Origin: JAHOYW01 sp963664605
Lineage (GTDB): Bacteria; Verrucomicrobiota; Lentisphaeria; Victivallales; Victivallaceae
DNA: 64,000 bases
Assembly (NCBI GenBank): GCA_963664605.1
Contig: OY761536.1
Span: forward strand, 2,790,001 to 2,854,000
Direction of reading: 5' to 3'
Positions 1-9,427 of the stretch are shown here, piece by piece. Every line of letters starts with the position of its first letter. The first letter of the stretch is position 1. A program made the translations under genes and the position numbers. Below the pieces are notes generated by a model. The model was not told the origin of the DNA. It worked only from the letters and a program-made list of their open reading frames with translations, and ran no database searches.

Positions 1-296
1 CATTTGAATTTATCACTTAAATTCTTACCGACCTTGACAACCGTCATCACAGCCTCATGTCCAGGTATCACCGGATCGGCCTCCAGATCTTTAGAGATCA
101 CCCGCGGATGGTCTTCTCCGGCGCGAATCAATTTCACGTCTGAAAAACACAAACCAATTGCGTCGATCTTAACCAGCAATTCATCGTCTGACGGCTCGGG
201 GACCGGAACCTCACAAACTTGGTCATTTCTGCCGAATTTATCCATTCCAGCTCCAAACAAGGGCCAGGCGGACATTGTAGTTGGTATACAACTCAT
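1..296 (-). CDS. Zinc-type alcohol/polyol dehydrogenase, N-terminal part (runs off left edge)
   Basis: Only the first 98 or so codons are inside the window. The frame starts at ATG 294-296 with AAGGAG 8-10 bases upstream and stays open to base 1. The translation has the GroES-like fold signature of medium-chain zinc dehydrogenases: an IGLCFSDVKLIRAG segment, where the Cys and the Ser-Asp match the catalytic-zinc loop, followed by VIPGHEAVMTV, the usual GHE motif. The insertion with DHPRVISKDLE between these motifs recalls sorbitol/sorbose-phosphate-type reductases, but the NAD(P)-binding half is missing, so substrate and cofactor cannot be judged. The family oxidises or reduces a sugar alcohol or alcohol in the cytoplasm. 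No partner gene is visible on this side. Confidence 0.75.
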   Translation of the reverse strand, partial: MSCIPTTMSAWPLFGAGMDKFGRNDQVCEVPVPEPSDDELLVKIDAIGLCFSDVKLIRAGEDHPRVISKDLEADPVIPGHEAVMTVVKVGKNLSDKFK

Positions 297-353
297 TCTT
301 TACAAACTCCTTTTATAGGGTTAATACATACTATTGCAGTATCTATTAAAAAA

Positions 354-2312
354 TCAAGCGTTAATCGCATCGTTTAACTCCATTATTTCTTCGAAGTCTT
401 CCATGGCTTTTTCCCATTCAGCGCTGCAGCTGTCCAATTCGGACTGCAGCCGCGCCAGATGCCGGTTCACTTCCGCGAAATCGACATTCCCATCCCCTGC
501 CAATAACTCAACTTTTTCCGCTCGCTCGAATTCAAGTTTTTCTATTTTTGTTTCCAGCGTTTTCAAAGCCTGCTCAGCTTTCTTTTTAGTAGCCGCAAGC
601 TCCTGACGCTGACGCGCGCGTTCCCGGCGCCGTTCTTTACTGCTTCCCTCCTTTTTTGAATCTACTATAACAATATTCTTTTCCTCCACGCCCAAATGCT
701 CCTGCGCGGATTTCTCAAGATAATATTCATAATTTCCGAAATATTTGCGAATTCCGCCATCCCGCACCGCAACAATGGTATTGGCGCTCTTGCGGATAAA
801 TTCAATGTCATGACTTACCAGGCAAACAGTACCCTTATACTGAGCCAACGCTTCCTGCAATGCCTCCCGCGCGGCAATATCCAAATGCGTAGTCGGCTCG
901 TCCAGAATCAGTAAATTTGGCGGATTAACAAAAATACGGGCAAAGCAAAGCCGGATTTTTTCTCCTCCGCTCAACACCCCGCAAGTTTTATCCATAGCTC
1001 CTGCGCTGAAGCCGAAACTGCCGAGCATTGCCGGCAAAGCCGCCACCTGCTCCTGAGTCCTGGCCGCATCCTTGACGACATTATATACAGAACGCTCATC
1101 CGGCAAAATATCTGAAAATTCCTGAGCCTGATATCCTGGAACAATATTATGTCCCAATACGACTTTTCCGCTATCCGGCGTCAAAATCCCTGTCAACAAC
1201 TTCAGCAAGGTAGTTTTCCCCGCGCCATTGTAACCGATAAAAGCAATCTTGTCGCCGGAATCTATCTGTAGTTCAACATCTTTCAAAATTTCCTTTTCAT
1301 TGGAATATGAAAATGAAACATCATCAAAACGAGCGGCTTCCGCACCACAGGGCGGAGCATCGGGAATGCGTATCCTGCCGCTGAATTTCAAATCGTTAGG
1401 CATAATGATCTCCTCCATACGGTCAAGCTGTTTCTGCCAGCTCTTCGCCTGTGCCGCTTTCGATGCTTTTGCTTTGAAGCGATTGATATTCTGCTGTAAT
1501 TGATCGCGTTTTTTATCCTGATTCAGCTTTGCGGCTTCCAAGGTCTTCTGCCGATGCTCACGTTCCCGTCGATAATAATCATAATCCCCGGGATAGCGGG
1601 TAACCAGTCCATTATTTACTTCGAGGGTTATTTTGCAGAGTTTCTTCAACAGATAGCGGTCATGTGAAATAAGCAATAAAGTGCCGGTAAACCCTGTCAA
1701 AAAACGATAAAGCCATTCCACCGCGGGAACATCCAAATAGTTTGAAGGTTCATCAAGCAACAGGATATCAGGGCGTGAAATCAAAACCCTGGCTAAAGCA
1801 GCGCGCATCTGCCAGCCGCCGCTGAATTCGCTTAAAGCTTTTTGAAAATCATCTTCTTTAAACCCTAAACCAGACAATGCGGCGGCGGCATCACTACGTA
1901 AAGAATACCCGCCCAGTTGTTCAAAAAGAGTTTGAAAATGCCCGTGTTCCTTTAAAACCTGTTCAAGTTCACCCTGCGGAATATCGCCTTCCATTTTATG
2001 TTCAAGTTCATGCAGCCTTGCGGTGATTTCCGGCAGTTCAGGAATAGCGTCAGCAACAAAATCTATAAGTTTCCGCCCCGCGCAATCATCCGGTAAATGC
2101 TGTCGCAAATAACCGATGCGCATATTTTTCGGCAGAATAAGTTGGCCGCCATCCGGTTCAACATCGCCGACAATAATACCGAACAGGGTACTTTTACCGC
2201 AGCCGTTGGGACCGACTACCCCGACGCGTTCTCCTGAATTTATCCTGAAAACAGCGTTATCAAAGATTATCTGTTCGCTGAAATGTTTAGAAATATTTTT
2301 AAAATCGATCAT
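354..2312 (-). CDS. ABC-F family ATPase (ribosome-associated type)
   Basis: About 650 residues with two ABC ATPase domains in one chain and no membrane segments, the architecture of ABC-F proteins, which act on the ribosome and not in transport. Domain 1 has Walker A GPNGCGKST (about residues 35-43), signature FSGGWQMR and Walker B LLLDEPSNYLD. The interdomain linker includes YPGDYDYYRRERE. Domain 2 has GYNGAGKTT, LSGGEKIRL and LLILDEPTTHLD. The C-terminal ~80 residues form a charged coiled coil, as in Uup-like members. ATG at 2310-2312 is preferred over the in-frame TTG one codon earlier; no strong Shine-Dalgarno is seen for either. The subgroup (Uup, YheS, YbiT or an antibiotic-resistance type) cannot be fixed without a phylogeny. 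Confidence 0.9.
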   Translation of the reverse strand: MIDFKNISKHFSEQIIFDNAVFRINSGERVGVVGPNGCGKSTLFGIIVGDVEPDGGQLILPKNMRIGYLRQHLPDDCAGRKLIDFVADAIPELPEITARLHELEHKMEGDIPQGELEQVLKEHGHFQTLFEQLGGYSLRSDAAAALSGLGFKEDDFQKALSEFSGGWQMRAALARVLISRPDILLLDEPSNYLDVPAVEWLYRFLTGFTGTLLLISHDRYLLKKLCKITLEVNNGLVTRYPGDYDYYRREREHRQKTLEAAKLNQDKKRDQLQQNINRFKAKASKAAQAKSWQKQLDRMEEIIMPNDLKFSGRIRIPDAPPCGAEAARFDDVSFSYSNEKEILKDVELQIDSGDKIAFIGYNGAGKTTLLKLLTGILTPDSGKVVLGHNIVPGYQAQEFSDILPDERSVYNVVKDAARTQEQVAALPAMLGSFGFSAGAMDKTCGVLSGGEKIRLCFARIFVNPPNLLILDEPTTHLDIAAREALQEALAQYKGTVCLVSHDIEFIRKSANTIVAVRDGGIRKYFGNYEYYLEKSAQEHLGVEEKNIVIVDSKKEGSSKERRRERARQRQELAATKKKAEQALKTLETKIEKLEFERAEKVELLAGDGNVDFAEVNRHLARLQSELDSCSAEWEKAMEDFEEIMELNDAINA

Positions 2313-2417
2313 CAAAATGCTTTTTATTAGTGCTCAAACTGAGGAAAGCATAAGATAGCATAAAAACCGGAATATTCCACCCTGATACGCGGATAATATA
2401 TTTCCAGATACCTGCGC

Positions 2418-5030
2418 TCATTTTGTTCTGAGCGGCATTACATAACGGAAGCCGATGTCATTCTGTCCGTCGCCGCTGCTGTGAGTCGAATATCCGCAGT
2501 GAGAAAACGATAATCTGGATTCCAGGCTACCGCCCTTTATAACAAAAACATTACTTCTGTCCACTTTCTCTGTTGTAAATTCACGTACATTGCCGACAAG
2601 ATCACAAACACCGTAAATAGATCTGTCTTTCGGGAAACTGCAAGTTGGAGCCGCTATCGGGTATTTTCCCCTGCCTTCTTTATTATCCCAGCATAAAGCA
2701 GCATTATTATCATGAGAATTTCCCCAGGTAAACATCCTGCCGTCGATTCCCCGGGCAGCCTTTTCCCACTCCAAATTAGTCGGCAGCCTCAAAGGAATTC
2801 CACGTTTTTTACTCAGCCACGCGCAGTATGCCTCCGCAGCTCTACCACTAATTCCAACAATCGGCATATTGGGATCGAAACCTTTGCGCAGCTTTCCGTT
2901 TTCATCCCATATAGGCAAGTATTTAAACTCTCCGTTACTAAAAAGATAGCGAGCTTGACAATGTCTCTTTTTAAGCGGTGACTTCAAGGATTTCCAGAAT
3001 TCCAAATATTCCCCTATAGAAACCTCATCACAACTTATAAAAAACGACGGCAGAAAACTTTTCTGCATACGTTGCAGGCTTTTTCTGGTTCCTGAATAAA
3101 AATAGCCCTTAGGGACATAACACATCCCCTCAGGAATTCTATTCGGGATATTTATCTCTACAGGATTAATATGTCCGCACAATACCTGAACAGGATACCT
3201 GATCTTGTTCGTATTTTTGCCTTCAGGAAATAACAAATAACTTCCGGTAGGCAATGTGGCCGCGAAAGGAGTTTCCCCCAGCAGAACCCTTTTTGTATTT
3301 TTCGCCTCGGCTCCCTCATCATTGAAAGCTTCATAATATATCTTAATTCCACTTGGAACCGAGCTTACTCTGAGCATTCCTTGATCCCGGATCAACATTT
3401 TTATCTGTTCATACACCTCCTGATCAGAATCAATAATCTCATTAAAGACGCTATGCCGCCTCAATCTCAACTGCCTGACTAAACCTTTTGTTTCTTCGTA
3501 ATTGCCGGTAAGCAGGCTGAAATTCAACTGTTGTTTTAAAACCTTTAATAATTCTTTATTGATCTGGGGATTTTTTCCGCCAAGGTCCTCCGCTTGAAAA
3601 AGAAATTGCGCGGCAACATTATAATTACTGTTAAATTCCAATTTGTAACGATTAAAGTCAGCAATAAGTTTATTAATATCTTTGTATGAAATCCTGCCTT
3701 CGGGTTTTTCGTATTCATCCTGCAGCTTCTGGTAAGATTTCAATGCGCTTAAATAATAACCATCCCCCTGCTCTATACTGTATTTCGCAAAGTTTTTCAG
3801 GTTGGACTCCCTTGATTTATTTTCAAAGTGAATAACACCAAGAACTGCCATAAAGGTAAATAGCGCGACCACACCTGCAGAAGGAATAAGGGGACGGCGG
3901 CGGATAGTCTTAAAAAACACCCGTGCCCATGATGCTCTGTAAGCGCCGACAGAATAACCTTCCAAATAATCCTTTATATCCCTGACCATCTCTTCCGCGC
4001 TTTGATAACGGTCTTTCTTGCTTCGCGCCATAGCTTTCAGGCAGACAGCCTCAAGTTCACGCGAGATTTTACGTTTAGGAGCCCGCTTGCGCGGACGTTT
4101 AAAGTCACCGTTAACTACAGAATTCAATACCTGATTAGTAGTCATTGGAGATTCAAATGGAGCGGTTTCCCATGTCAGTATTGAATACAGAATAGCTCCC
4201 AGGCTATAAATATCAGTCAATTCGTCAACATCCTCGTTGCGTCCTCCAGCCTGTTCCGGAGCCATATAAGCAGGCGTACCGCTGACAGAGCCTTGTATAG
4301 TACTCAAAGGACCGGCATTTTCATTATTAAGGGAAGAGAAGTCAGGATCAAGGTCAACGTGCCATTCCTCTTTGCTTTTATCCTTTTCTGAGCGGTATTT
4401 TACCAGTCCCCAGTCCATAACCATTACTTCGCCATAATCTCCAAGCATAATATTTGCCGGTTTCAGGTCACGGTGAATAACTCCTTTGCTATGCGCGTAA
4501 GCAACTCCGTTGCCAATAGAAACAAATATCTGAAGAAGCTGCCGCAAGGTATATTTCTTCTGAAATTCCTTATCACCCTCACTTAATTTGCGGATGACCG
4601 AGCGCAGATTTCTGCCCTCTACTTTTTTCATCGAAAAGTAAACGCCATTATCGCTGAATACTCCGAGCTGATGAACCGGAACAATATTTGGATGTTCAAT
4701 ATGCGCAGTAGCCCGGGCCTCTCTGACAAAACGTTTCAATGAATCCGGCTTATTGCGAAAGGCCGGACGCAGGATTTTTATTGCGACTTCACGGTTGAGT
4801 TCAGGTTCATAAGCGGACAGCACCGCGCCGACTCCGCCAAGTCCAATAGTTTTTATATGAGTGTAACGGTTAATGCTTTTATCTTCAATATGAAGATTGA
4901 GGAGCTCGTTTATCTCCTCAAAATTGATAGCATTGGGATTATCTCTATTAACTTTGGAACAGCTTAAAGTATCATCATACTCTCCAAGCTGAGTTAATGC
5001 ATCAAAACCCTTGTCTTCTTTATCACTCAT
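2418..5030 (-). CDS. Transmembrane Ser/Thr protein kinase with PEGA-like and FGE/SUMF1-like domains
   Basis: 870 residues. A Hanks-type kinase domain spans about 58-357: Gly-rich loop IGLGGVGAV, VAIK with Lys85, HRDLKPAN at 186-193, DWG (not DFG) at 206-208, and GTPAYMAPEQ. One membrane helix lies at about 382-401. The outer part carries a helical region, a PEGA-like segment (about 552-630) and a formylglycine-generating-enzyme-like domain (about 632-868) ending in the usual DIGFRYV. In PVC bacteria such FGE-like domains are often non-catalytic binding modules, so this probably senses an extracytoplasmic ligand and phosphorylates cytoplasmic Ser/Thr targets. It is the last gene of a three-gene run and begins 12 bases after the coiled-coil gene. 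DWG in place of DFG is common in PVC kinases and does not imply loss of activity. Confidence 0.92.
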   Translation of the reverse strand: MSDKEDKGFDALTQLGEYDDTLSCSKVNRDNPNAINFEEINELLNLHIEDKSINRYTHIKTIGLGGVGAVLSAYEPELNREVAIKILRPAFRNKPDSLKRFVREARATAHIEHPNIVPVHQLGVFSDNGVYFSMKKVEGRNLRSVIRKLSEGDKEFQKKYTLRQLLQIFVSIGNGVAYAHSKGVIHRDLKPANIMLGDYGEVMVMDWGLVKYRSEKDKSKEEWHVDLDPDFSSLNNENAGPLSTIQGSVSGTPAYMAPEQAGGRNEDVDELTDIYSLGAILYSILTWETAPFESPMTTNQVLNSVVNGDFKRPRKRAPKRKISRELEAVCLKAMARSKKDRYQSAEEMVRDIKDYLEGYSVGAYRASWARVFFKTIRRRPLIPSAGVVALFTFMAVLGVIHFENKSRESNLKNFAKYSIEQGDGYYLSALKSYQKLQDEYEKPEGRISYKDINKLIADFNRYKLEFNSNYNVAAQFLFQAEDLGGKNPQINKELLKVLKQQLNFSLLTGNYEETKGLVRQLRLRRHSVFNEIIDSDQEVYEQIKMLIRDQGMLRVSSVPSGIKIYYEAFNDEGAEAKNTKRVLLGETPFAATLPTGSYLLFPEGKNTNKIRYPVQVLCGHINPVEINIPNRIPEGMCYVPKGYFYSGTRKSLQRMQKSFLPSFFISCDEVSIGEYLEFWKSLKSPLKKRHCQARYLFSNGEFKYLPIWDENGKLRKGFDPNMPIVGISGRAAEAYCAWLSKKRGIPLRLPTNLEWEKAARGIDGRMFTWGNSHDNNAALCWDNKEGRGKYPIAAPTCSFPKDRSIYGVCDLVGNVREFTTEKVDRSNVFVIKGGSLESRLSFSHCGYSTHSSGDGQNDIGFRYVMPLRTK

Positions 5031-5042
5031 ATTTTATCTGTC

Positions 5043-6881
5043 TTATTTGCTCCGGTCAAGTTTTTTTAGCTTGTCATTTATTTGGGCTAAAGTCACGGCA
5101 AACGCCTTAAAATATTTATCCCCCGGTGCTTTGACCAGAGGTATTTTTGTAACATTACTGACATTGAAGTCATCAGAGAAAACAAAGCACTTGACCCGTT
5201 GCTGGTGACCGGAATTCAGATTTTCCACTTCAACCGCCACACCAACAAACATTCCCTGTTTTGTCATAACAAAATCGCCGACTTCGACTTTTAATTCAGG
5301 AGCGCCTTTACGTACGGAATTACGTACATACAGATAATTATCACCTTTTTTCAATCCCAGCGAACAACGCCCGTCCAAACTGCCTGAATCTTCACCAAAA
5401 TTTTTATATTTAAATAAAGTCAAACCTTGCAGGCCGCGCTTCCGCAAGTTGCTGTAGGTCAATAATTCCAGATAATCTTTTCGTATTTTCGGGGCCTCCA
5501 GAAGACACACACGGTTATCTGTGTTTACAGAGAGGATGGGAGTGCTGATCCTGCGTTTATCCTCGCCACTTTTAGGTTTACCGGCAATATAGCTAAGTTT
5601 ACTGATCCTGGAAGATTTTGTAATTGCCCTCCTCATACCGCCAAGCAGATCAATAGATGAAATTAAATATCTCTTGTCACCAATCATAACTTCCGGGAGA
5701 TAGAAAGCTCCCTGTTTTTTATAATTAAGCAAAAAGCGTCTTTCTTCAATATTCATTTCCAGCAGCACCGTAGCCTGCGAATATTTTTCCAAAGCATCAC
5801 TCTGCAATCCCTGCACAGCATCGCCAAGCGATTCTTTAATGCTTCTCAAAGCTATTTGGGTGGCTTTTTCCTTAGTGGATATATTCATAAGCTTTTCGGC
5901 TACAGTCTTAGCTTTTTTTCTGGACAGATCCAATTCCTTCTGCGTTTTTGATAAATCACCGATAGCATTTTTCAAGATTTTCTGCATACTGGCAATTTTA
6001 TTTTTGGCTTCTTTCAGTTCAAGCTCACTAATTGCAGAATTCTTTTGGGTTTTCAACAAACGGCTTCTGCTTTCGGCAAGTTCTTTTTCTGTTGCGCTAA
6101 GGCGACCGCGGACATAATTCAGATCCATAAGCGTTGCTTTCGCTTTTCCTTGAGTCCCTTTCAGTTCAGTGGTAATAGCTTTCAAGCGGTTTTTAGTGGC
6201 AGCCAAAGCCTGGTTGGTGTTTTTTAAATCTCCCTGAGTGGAATCCAGGGCTGTTTTAGTGTTCTTTAGACTGCCTTTTACTTTTCCCAGAGCAGATTCT
6301 GTCTTTTCCAGTTTATTTGAAACATTCTTTAAGCGTTCAGTACGTTCATCAAGGATAGTTTTCTTTTCCGACAGTTCATCTTCACGCCGCATTATATCCT
6401 GACGCAAAACAGACAGACTATCAGCAAGCTCTTTATTCTTTGACTGCTCAAACTCCAAAGCAGCCTTTGCCTCCTCCATTTTCGTAATTACTTTCATTCG
6501 CCTGATGCTTTCTTTCTCAAGACGTGCCAAAAGCTTTTCTCTGGTAAGCTTGCCTATTTCTCCCTGTCGCCTTTTCAGTTTGACTTCCAGGTAATTCAAA
6601 CGGGAATTAACCTTCGCCAGTTCATCATTAAGCTTTTTAACTTGTTTTGCCCTGGTTTCAGCATAACCAAGGCGACGTTGCGCGTCCAGCAGTTCGTCAC
6701 GGGATTTGTTCAGCTGGATAAATTTTGCCTTCAACTCATCAAGCAGGATATTGGCAGTATAATCATCTATCCTTGTTCCCCGTCCGGTAAAACTTGAACC
6801 CACCGGCGCAACGCCAAGGCTGAGCGACAGGACTGACAATACCAGAAAGTCACAAATTACTACAAGTATCGAATGATTCAA
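5043..6881 (-). CDS. Membrane-anchored long coiled-coil protein
   Basis: 612 residues starting at a TTG codon (6879-6881). GGAGAT, which lies inside the last codons of the upstream gene, is spaced 7 bases from it, implying translational coupling. One N-terminal hydrophobic segment (VVICDFLVLSVLSLSLG, about residues 7-23) is followed by ~350 residues of nearly continuous heptad-rich coiled coil, with internally repetitive stretches such as LKNTKTALDSTQGDLKNTNQ. A globular β-rich C-terminal domain of about 230 residues follows. I do not recognise this domain. One helix then a long periplasmic or cytoplasmic rod, next to a four-helix MotA/ExbB-like protein, resembles the stator-partner layout (MotB/ExbD/ZorB position), but no OmpA-like peptidoglycan-binding motif is visible. 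Product unknown. Confidence 0.8.
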   Translation of the reverse strand: MNHSILVVICDFLVLSVLSLSLGVAPVGSSFTGRGTRIDDYTANILLDELKAKFIQLNKSRDELLDAQRRLGYAETRAKQVKKLNDELAKVNSRLNYLEVKLKRRQGEIGKLTREKLLARLEKESIRRMKVITKMEEAKAALEFEQSKNKELADSLSVLRQDIMRREDELSEKKTILDERTERLKNVSNKLEKTESALGKVKGSLKNTKTALDSTQGDLKNTNQALAATKNRLKAITTELKGTQGKAKATLMDLNYVRGRLSATEKELAESRSRLLKTQKNSAISELELKEAKNKIASMQKILKNAIGDLSKTQKELDLSRKKAKTVAEKLMNISTKEKATQIALRSIKESLGDAVQGLQSDALEKYSQATVLLEMNIEERRFLLNYKKQGAFYLPEVMIGDKRYLISSIDLLGGMRRAITKSSRISKLSYIAGKPKSGEDKRRISTPILSVNTDNRVCLLEAPKIRKDYLELLTYSNLRKRGLQGLTLFKYKNFGEDSGSLDGRCSLGLKKGDNYLYVRNSVRKGAPELKVEVGDFVMTKQGMFVGVAVEVENLNSGHQQRVKCFVFSDDFNVSNVTKIPLVKAPGDKYFKAFAVTLAQINDKLKKLDRSK

Positions 6882-6884
6882 AAT

Positions 6885-7424
6885 TTAATCTCCATTCAAT
6901 TTTGTTTTTTCAGTAACCAGGTGTTGTTTTATCGGGAAAAGCATGGTTGTCCGCAGGAAAACGCTGATAATAATACCTATCAAAGTAGATGAATATGCTA
7001 TCAAGCGGCTTGTCTGTGGATTGAAGGTCATAACAATAAATGAAGCTACCGTTCCCAACAAGCCGACATAAAGCGGCAAGTCAAGGAAGATATCCGCATT
7101 GCTTAAACGCGCCAGTTTCACGTCAATAGAGTCGCCGCTTTTGGCAATAAAACGCAAAACAGTCATTCCGAGAAAAAGCACCAGAAACTGAATCACGATT
7201 ATAGCGCTGAAGATATACAGAGAGATACGTCCCATGGCTTTAGCCTGACTTTCAAACCCGGTTCCAGAGGCAACCGCTCCGATAGCCGCACTGTTATCTC
7301 CTTCAAACAAACCACGAAAAGCAACTGAATTATCATAACAATAAGAAATTAACGCAACGCTCACTATCGCAAAGACTATTGCGAGTGCTATATAAACCAC
7401 TATAAACATCTTTTTATTTTTCAT
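6885..7424 (-). CDS. Four-helix membrane protein, MotA/TolQ/ExbB-like C-terminal half
   Basis: 179 residues, ATG with AAGGAA about 7 bases upstream. Four hydrophobic helices lie at about residues 6-28, 60-85, 110-130 and 140-165. The last pair reads PLYVGLLGTVASFIVMTF then LIAYSSTLIGIIISVFLRT, which matches the two-helix pattern of MotA/TolQ/ExbB channel proteins (Pro-x3-GLLGTV-x-S/G...F, then T-x-IGI...). That family forms ion-driven pentamers that power work across the envelope. Homology is suggested by pattern only. It is first in a tight operon with the anchored coiled-coil protein and the transmembrane kinase, gaps 3 and 12 bases, so the three probably form one envelope complex. Confidence 0.7.
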   Translation of the reverse strand: MKNKKMFIVVYIALAIVFAIVSVALISYCYDNSVAFRGLFEGDNSAAIGAVASGTGFESQAKAMGRISLYIFSAIIVIQFLVLFLGMTVLRFIAKSGDSIDVKLARLSNADIFLDLPLYVGLLGTVASFIVMTFNPQTSRLIAYSSTLIGIIISVFLRTTMLFPIKQHLVTEKTKLNGD

Positions 7425-7614
7425 GCAATCATTCCTTATTATATTAAATCAAAATGTTAATGGATATTCCCACACATACAAGATAGAACTAATAAGGCAA
7501 TTATACAAGAAAACAAAAGGAAAAAAACTATTTTATTTTGCAAGCAATATCTCTACTCAACCCAAGCTAAAAATCCCAAAATGTCTCCAATCATCAAGCT
7601 GATTTCGGTTACGT

Positions 7615-8727
7615 TTATTTAAAATCTGCGACTGACACTAAGTCCTGATGTTTTTCCGGCTGAATATTTTTCTTGATAAAACCATCATCATTTTTTATGT
7701 GCAATATTAATCCTTCAGGCTGATGACAGTCAAAATACTTAAAATAATTTGTAAAATCAAGATAAACCATGTTGTTTTCGATTCTTAATTCTGTCAGTTC
7801 ATTGTATATCAATTGCGCTCTATGCTCTGCTGAGTTTTTTGAGAGAGTCCGCTTGAATTTTTTCTTGAAATTTTTGAGATAATTTATCCAGCGGGAAACT
7901 GTTTCTGAATTTCTTAAATGGTCTTCATGCAAAACATTAGGCCAATGAAGGCCGCAAACAGCTTTTTCCTCAAGATCAATTAGTTTTGGATCAGCATCTA
8001 TTAAATACCAGGGCATTTTATTCGAATCGCGGTTAACTGTAACAACTCCCCGGTCTATTCCAAAATGCTTGAATTGCGGTTTATATCTCTTTGCAACCAT
8101 ACAACTGAAGGCTGTAGAAATGTAATTAATCCCGCGAGACTTAAGCAGAGGCAGCAAGCCGTCATCATCATCAGCGAAACAATACATGAAAGCACACGGC
8201 ACAAACGAGGTAGGGAAATTTCCAAGAGAATTCTGTTTCATTATAGAGTCATATGCATCTAAATGCTTCATTACAAAATCATAAGGACGCATATTTCCCG
8301 TATTATCATACCACTCCGCACGAGAAACTGTTCCATCAGAGTTCCAGAACTCATGTCCAACCCCATGGAGGACAAATTCAAAACAATCCTCATTATCTCT
8401 TATTATTTGAGCAGCATGTTCAAATAAATCAACATTTAAAAAAGGATTTTTCCAATCCTTCCCCATCCAGGTCGCGGAAGGAACCCCGGCCAAGATATTA
8501 TCCCTGTCCCATTCTGCCAGAATCATAGCAGCTTGAGGACGGATTCCAAGTTTTTTCCCCAACTCTGCAACTGCACTGTAATCTTCAGGAGTATGCTTAC
8601 GTTTTATACCGGTTCTAAATGGTCCTTTTACACTTGAGTCATTACTTCCTGACCACCAGCCTGTATCGTCAATAACAATTTGAAGGGGTAAAGGAATACA
8701 TGCATTTTTGATTTTTTTGTTACTCAT
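7615..8727 (-). CDS. Polysaccharide-deacetylase-like (NodB-fold) protein
   Basis: About 370 residues, no signal peptide. The N-terminus has LQIVIDDTGWW with an Asp-Asp pair, and about 100 residues further comes FVLHGVGHEFW, with histidines where the carbohydrate esterase 4 / NodB-like barrel places its metal ligands. The next stretch, describing a target date-like walk of D...HLDAYDSIM and a SFVPCAFMYC segment, also fits this (β/α)-barrel superfamily. It is a soluble deacetylase-like or glycoside-hydrolase-like enzyme. Substrate unknown. The ATG at 8725-8727 is preferred to the GTG one codon upstream. It stands alone, with about 190 bases to the kinase operon downstream and 225 bases to the stress-protein gene upstream. 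Confidence 0.6.
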   Translation of the reverse strand: MSNKKIKNACIPLPLQIVIDDTGWWSGSNDSSVKGPFRTGIKRKHTPEDYSAVAELGKKLGIRPQAAMILAEWDRDNILAGVPSATWMGKDWKNPFLNVDLFEHAAQIIRDNEDCFEFVLHGVGHEFWNSDGTVSRAEWYDNTGNMRPYDFVMKHLDAYDSIMKQNSLGNFPTSFVPCAFMYCFADDDDGLLPLLKSRGINYISTAFSCMVAKRYKPQFKHFGIDRGVVTVNRDSNKMPWYLIDADPKLIDLEEKAVCGLHWPNVLHEDHLRNSETVSRWINYLKNFKKKFKRTLSKNSAEHRAQLIYNELTELRIENNMVYLDFTNYFKYFDCHQPEGLILHIKNDDGFIKKNIQPEKHQDLVSVADFK

Positions 8728-8880
8728 CACTATCTCACAACAAACTAAAATTCATACAAATTTTCTTTGTCTTGCCTCTTGTTTTAATTTCCCTTAACTG
8801 AACTCTTTAAAATCATATCTTTCGACTAAAATATATCAATATGCAGAAGATTCAAGTTTGAATTAAGCTCATTTTTCTGC

Positions 8881-8938
8881 AAAAAAAGATCCTCTTATGA
8901 ATATGCCAAAAGGGGGAGAGGCCATCCACAAGAGGATC
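8881..8938 (-). terminator. Rho-independent terminator of the universal stress gene
   Basis: A 9-bp perfect stem, GATCCTCTT (8888-8896) with AAGAGGATC (8930-8938), enclosing a loop with an inner GGCC/GGC pairing. On the minus strand it is followed by seven T (8881-8887). It lies just after the stop of the 8955-9386 gene. Confidence 0.8.
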
Positions 8939-8954
8939 AGGGTATTGTTTACAT

Positions 8955-9386
8955 TTATACAACCGGAACCAGAACAACTGCCGCCGGAGTTTTTTTCATT
9001 ACATTCGCGGCAACACTGCCAGCAATCAGATGTCGAAGCGCACTATTATTTTTTGCTCCCATTATAATCATTCCAGCTTGATATTTTATTGCTTCGTCGG
9101 CTATAGTTTGAGCAGCTTCACCCCGCGTCCTTACAGTAGTCAATTCTATTCCGGCTTCTTTAATGCGTCTGGCAAAATCATCAAAATGCCGATTGCATTT
9201 GCACAGACGTTTAGCCAGTTCAGGAAAAGAACGCTTACCGCAAACAACATTGGGAAGTTCCGGCTTGGGAGAAGCTACATGAATAAGACACAGGCCGGCA
9301 TTTGTCGCTGTCGCCAACTCTATTCCTTTGTCCACAATCTGGTCGGTTCCTTCCGTAAAATCAATACATGCCATTATCTTTTTCAT
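8955..9386 (-). CDS. Universal stress protein (UspA family)
   Basis: 143 residues, a single Usp domain from MKKIMACIDF to AAVVLVPVV, the usual length. The start has AAGGAG 8 bases upstream. The C-terminal phosphate loop of ATP-binding Usp proteins (G-x2-G-x9-G-S/T) appears as GAKNNSALRHLIAGSVA, with Asn replacing the second Gly, so ATP binding may be weakened. A CGK...LCKCNRHFDDF stretch gives three Cys in the middle, which is unusual for the family. It is monocistronic, with its own promoter and terminator. Expected role: soluble nucleotide-binding stress-survival protein. Confidence 0.9.
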   Translation of the reverse strand: MKKIMACIDFTEGTDQIVDKGIELATATNAGLCLIHVASPKPELPNVVCGKRSFPELAKRLCKCNRHFDDFARRIKEAGIELTTVRTRGEAAQTIADEAIKYQAGMIIMGAKNNSALRHLIAGSVAANVMKKTPAAVVLVPVV

Positions 9387-9427
9387 TGTACTGTCTCCTT
9401 ATTTTAAACCAGCAACCAATAAGATAA

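Noticed and set aside
1..318. 104-codon + strand frame at the left edge
   Set aside because: The minus strand encodes the zinc-dehydrogenase N-terminus with GHE and a ribosome site, so this frame is the shadow.
2418..7424. Zorya phage-defence system
   Set aside because: The MotA-like plus anchored rod layout is suggestive, but no OmpA-like ZorB domain, ZorC/ZorD helicase or nuclease is present, and a kinase takes their place.
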